64,000 bases of DNA, from positions 1 to 64,000 of the forward strand of contig CBDDLT010000023.1 in the NCBI GenBank assembly GCA_965230755.1. The letters run 5' to 3'. This document shows, piece by piece, positions 63,687 to 64,000 of the stretch. The notes beneath the pieces are model-generated. The model did not search any database, was not told where the DNA came from, and worked only from the letters and a program-made list of their open reading frames with translations. This stretch comes from DATFJT01 sp965230755. Lineage in GTDB: Bacteria; Bacteroidota; Bacteroidia; Chitinophagales; Saprospiraceae. Positions within the stretch are counted from its first letter, which is position 1; each line of letters starts with the position of its first letter. The translations under genes were made by a program, and so were the position numbers.

Positions 63687-64000
63687 AATGATCCTTAGCT
63701 TGGTTTTTAGTTGCCTGTTGTTATTGGCTTGTAGCGATAAAGGAGAGCGTCCCCAGCTACAAATAGCTTGCGCCGCAAGTGTTCAGTTTGCGGTGAAAAA
63801 ATTGGCGAATGAATTTTCTGAAGTACACGATGTTGATGTCGAGATGATCAGTTCTTCTTCCGGAAAATTAACCACTCAAATTCTGAACGGTGCCCCCTTT
63901 GATATTTTCTTTGCTGCCAATACATTCTATCCTGATGCTTTGGTGAAAGAAAACAAAGTAGAGGGAAGAACAGAAGTTTATGGTTATGGAATACCGGTAT
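63679..64000 (+). CDS. modA: ModA-like molybdate-binding lipoprotein, partial
   Basis: The first 107 codons of a periplasmic binding protein running off the window end. The N-terminus MYRMILSLVFSCLLLLACSD is a lipoprotein signal with lipobox LLAC. The mature part fits ModA: LQIACAASVQFAVKKLANEF, then VEMISSSSGKLTTQILNGAP, and DIFFAANTFYPDALVKEN, where the Ser residues in AAS and SSSGKL are typical oxyanion-binding positions. It overlaps the permease by 8 bp. Molybdate or tungstate binding is expected from family and context. Confidence 0.85.
   Translation, partial: MYRMILSLVFSCLLLLACSDKGERPQLQIACAASVQFAVKKLANEFSEVHDVDVEMISSSSGKLTTQILNGAPFDIFFAANTFYPDALVKENKVEGRTEVYGYGIPV

Overview
The window looks like chromosomal DNA of a Bacteroidota member, AT-rich and gene-dense. 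The evidence is a large set of secreted proteins with type IX secretion (T9SS) C-terminal sorting domains, SprB-like repeats, a gliding-motility-type (type B) C-terminus, families frequent in this phylum (GSCFA, DUF2490, DUF805, DUF4956), Bacteroidota-type promoters (-7 TAnnTTTG) and few Shine-Dalgarno sites. The many Cys-rich repeat adhesins suggest a Saprospiria-like lineage, but that placement is inference.

Layout. 0-3.1 kb: a peptide chain release factor 3 gene (prfC) broken by two 1-bp losses, then a complete IS3-family element. 3.1-6.9 kb: a methyltransferase/VanW-like pair divergent from a GbsR/MarR-type regulator, DUF393 and SDR operon that has a perfect 42-bp palindrome at its promoter. 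7.2-10.1 kb: a DUF4956 membrane protein, a periplasmic adaptor and a TolC-like protein. 10.2-14.2 kb: a GT39-type glycosyltransferase and a Nat-like ABC exporter. 14.3-32.8 kb: a GSCFA protein, prolyl oligopeptidase, AhpD-like protein, two FAD oxidoreductases and five large T9SS cargo proteins, one with about thirteen repeats in 150-bp units. 33-45.6 kb: small membrane proteins, GH3, a secreted Nudix-like protein with a DJ-1 family protein, an AraC regulator, a beta-lactamase-fold hydrolase, a Baeyer-Villiger monooxygenase with one nonsense codon, a desaturase and arsC.

45.8-50.4 kb is a RiPP locus. It has a class III-like lanthipeptide synthetase (LanKC), a 79-aa precursor ending in a Ser/Thr/Cys core, a second 53-aa peptide with a double-glycine leader and a well-formed promoter, and a cupin protein of unknown role. 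It abuts tRNA-Val. No exporter or leader peptidase gene is visible.

51-59.8 kb holds an AsmA-like protein, an M28 peptidase, cysS, a second complete IS3-family element and a Gly-rich T9SS protein. 59.9-64 kb is a molybdenum locus: genes for both subunits of the molybdenum storage protein (mosB, mosA), each carrying apparent frameshifts, followed by overlapping genes for an ABC ATPase, an ABC-2-type permease and a ModA-like lipoprotein cut by the window end. Pairing ModA and MoSto with an ABC-2 permease is unusual.

The two most notable systems are the LanKC locus and the mosBA/ABC-2/modA locus. Four otherwise well-conserved genes (prfC, the monooxygenase, mosB, mosA) carry small disruptions. 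Whether these are real decay or assembly error cannot be decided from the sequence alone.
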